From assembly GCA_027596195.1 (NCBI GenBank), contig JADGJG010000227.1, forward strand, positions 1 to 29,859: a stretch of 29,859 nt of DNA. The letters are read 5' to 3'. Position numbers and translations under genes: made by a program. Within the stretch, counting starts at the first letter, position 1. Every line of letters begins with the position of its first letter. Origin of the DNA: Podochytrium sp. JEL0797. Its lineage: Eukaryota > Chytridiomycota > Chytridiomycetes > Chytridiales > Chytriomycetaceae. The notes beneath the pieces are model-generated. The model searched no databases. It saw nothing but the letters and a program-made list of their open reading frames with translations, and was not told the origin of the DNA. Positions 29,494 through 29,859 of the stretch are shown here, piece by piece.

Positions 29494-29859
29494 ATCTTCT
29501 TTTCTTGGTCAAAAAGTAACTTAATTTTGTAACTTGTGCTGCACATGCTCGCGCCCACTGATGCGCTCCCGTCTTTCAGCTCTCTGGTAAAAGCGATTCT
29601 TCAACCTATAAATCTGATATTTTCTCGTAGGTGGATTTGGGCAGACTAGCCTCTTTTGGAGCCAAATGTATGATTTCATTTTTTTTATGTTTTATATTTT
29701 TACCCCTCCATTTATTTGCCTCCCTACTAATCCAAAGCGGATACTTGCTGCAAAGGTGAGAATCTTCCACCACGCGAGAGAGCTCGATTTGATTCTGGAG
29801 CAAGTTTCTCCAGAATCAAATCGAGCAAGCTACCGGGGGGGCGCGGGGGGTTGTAATCC
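29494..29859. other. Right-edge stretch without a gene
   Basis: AT-rich sequence follows the methyltransferase stop. It holds no open frame with a recognisable domain; one small minus-strand frame (29606-29803) has no homology I know. The last 80 bases contain a perfect inverted repeat and a G-rich tract. Confidence 0.5.
29782..29826. repeat. Perfect 19-bp inverted repeat with 7-nt loop
   Basis: Arm 29782-29800 (GCTCGATTTGATTCTGGAG) is the exact reverse complement of arm 29808-29826; the loop is CAAGTTT. The repeat is followed by AAGCTACC and then runs of seven and six G separated by CGC. It could be a hairpin RNA, a mobile-element end, or a fold-back artefact at a contig edge. Confidence 0.9.

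Noticed and set aside
29782..29830. Helitron 3' end
   Set aside because: The hairpin is suitable in size, but the bases after it (AAGCTACC) do not give the expected CTRR end, and no helicase gene is present.
1..29859. CRISPR arrays, rRNA genes, insertion sequences, bacterial operons
   Set aside because: No spaced direct repeats, rRNA-like sequence or transposase was seen, and spliced genes show this is eukaryotic nuclear DNA.

Overview
The window is compact eukaryotic DNA. It carries 17 protein-coding genes in just under 30 kb, with short GT-AG introns (about 46-145 bp), intergenic gaps often under 150 bp, and AATAAA-type signals after several stops. The gene set points to an early-diverging fungus, most likely a chytrid: a membrane-bound delta-12-type desaturase, an Spf31/DNAJC8-type J-protein, F-box proteins, GPI-tailed Cys-rich proteins with a CFEM-like flavour, and C2H2 regulators. 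The lineage is an inference. All gene models were spliced by hand from reading frame, splice consensus and paralogue alignment; there is no transcript evidence.

Layout. (1) 840-5219: two paralogous C2H2 zinc-finger genes (minus) flank two tandem SRAP/HMCES-type genes (plus). SRAP1 has the full active site. SRAP2 has Pro in place of the catalytic Cys2 and His in place of the active-site Asn. (2) 5415-10922: four minus-strand genes: an HSL-type alpha/beta hydrolase, an F-box/LRR protein, and two tandem Cys-rich GPI-tail proteins, each with two copies of a six-cysteine module. (3) 11391-18587: three tandem copies of an unrecognised four-TM membrane protein with a large Cys-containing loop. (4) 18702-24805: a DNAJC8/Spf31-like splicing J-protein, a single-pass protein with a possible LEA2/DUF3712-like ectodomain, and a DUSP23-like phosphatase with a long disordered tail. 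(5) 25013-29493: an F-box protein (minus), a fatty acid desaturase and an ICMT-like methyltransferase (plus).

Tandem duplication is the main theme: zinc fingers x2, SRAP x2, Cys-rich GPI proteins x2, four-TM proteins x3. The most notable observations are the SRAP paralogue that would expose an N-terminal proline, the undescribed-looking four-TM family whose middle copy has a duplicated exon-intron unit, the shared six-cysteine module, and a (GT)11 repeat forming the 5' splice site inside the phosphatase P-loop. A perfect 19-bp inverted repeat lies at the right edge and may be an assembly or amplification artefact.
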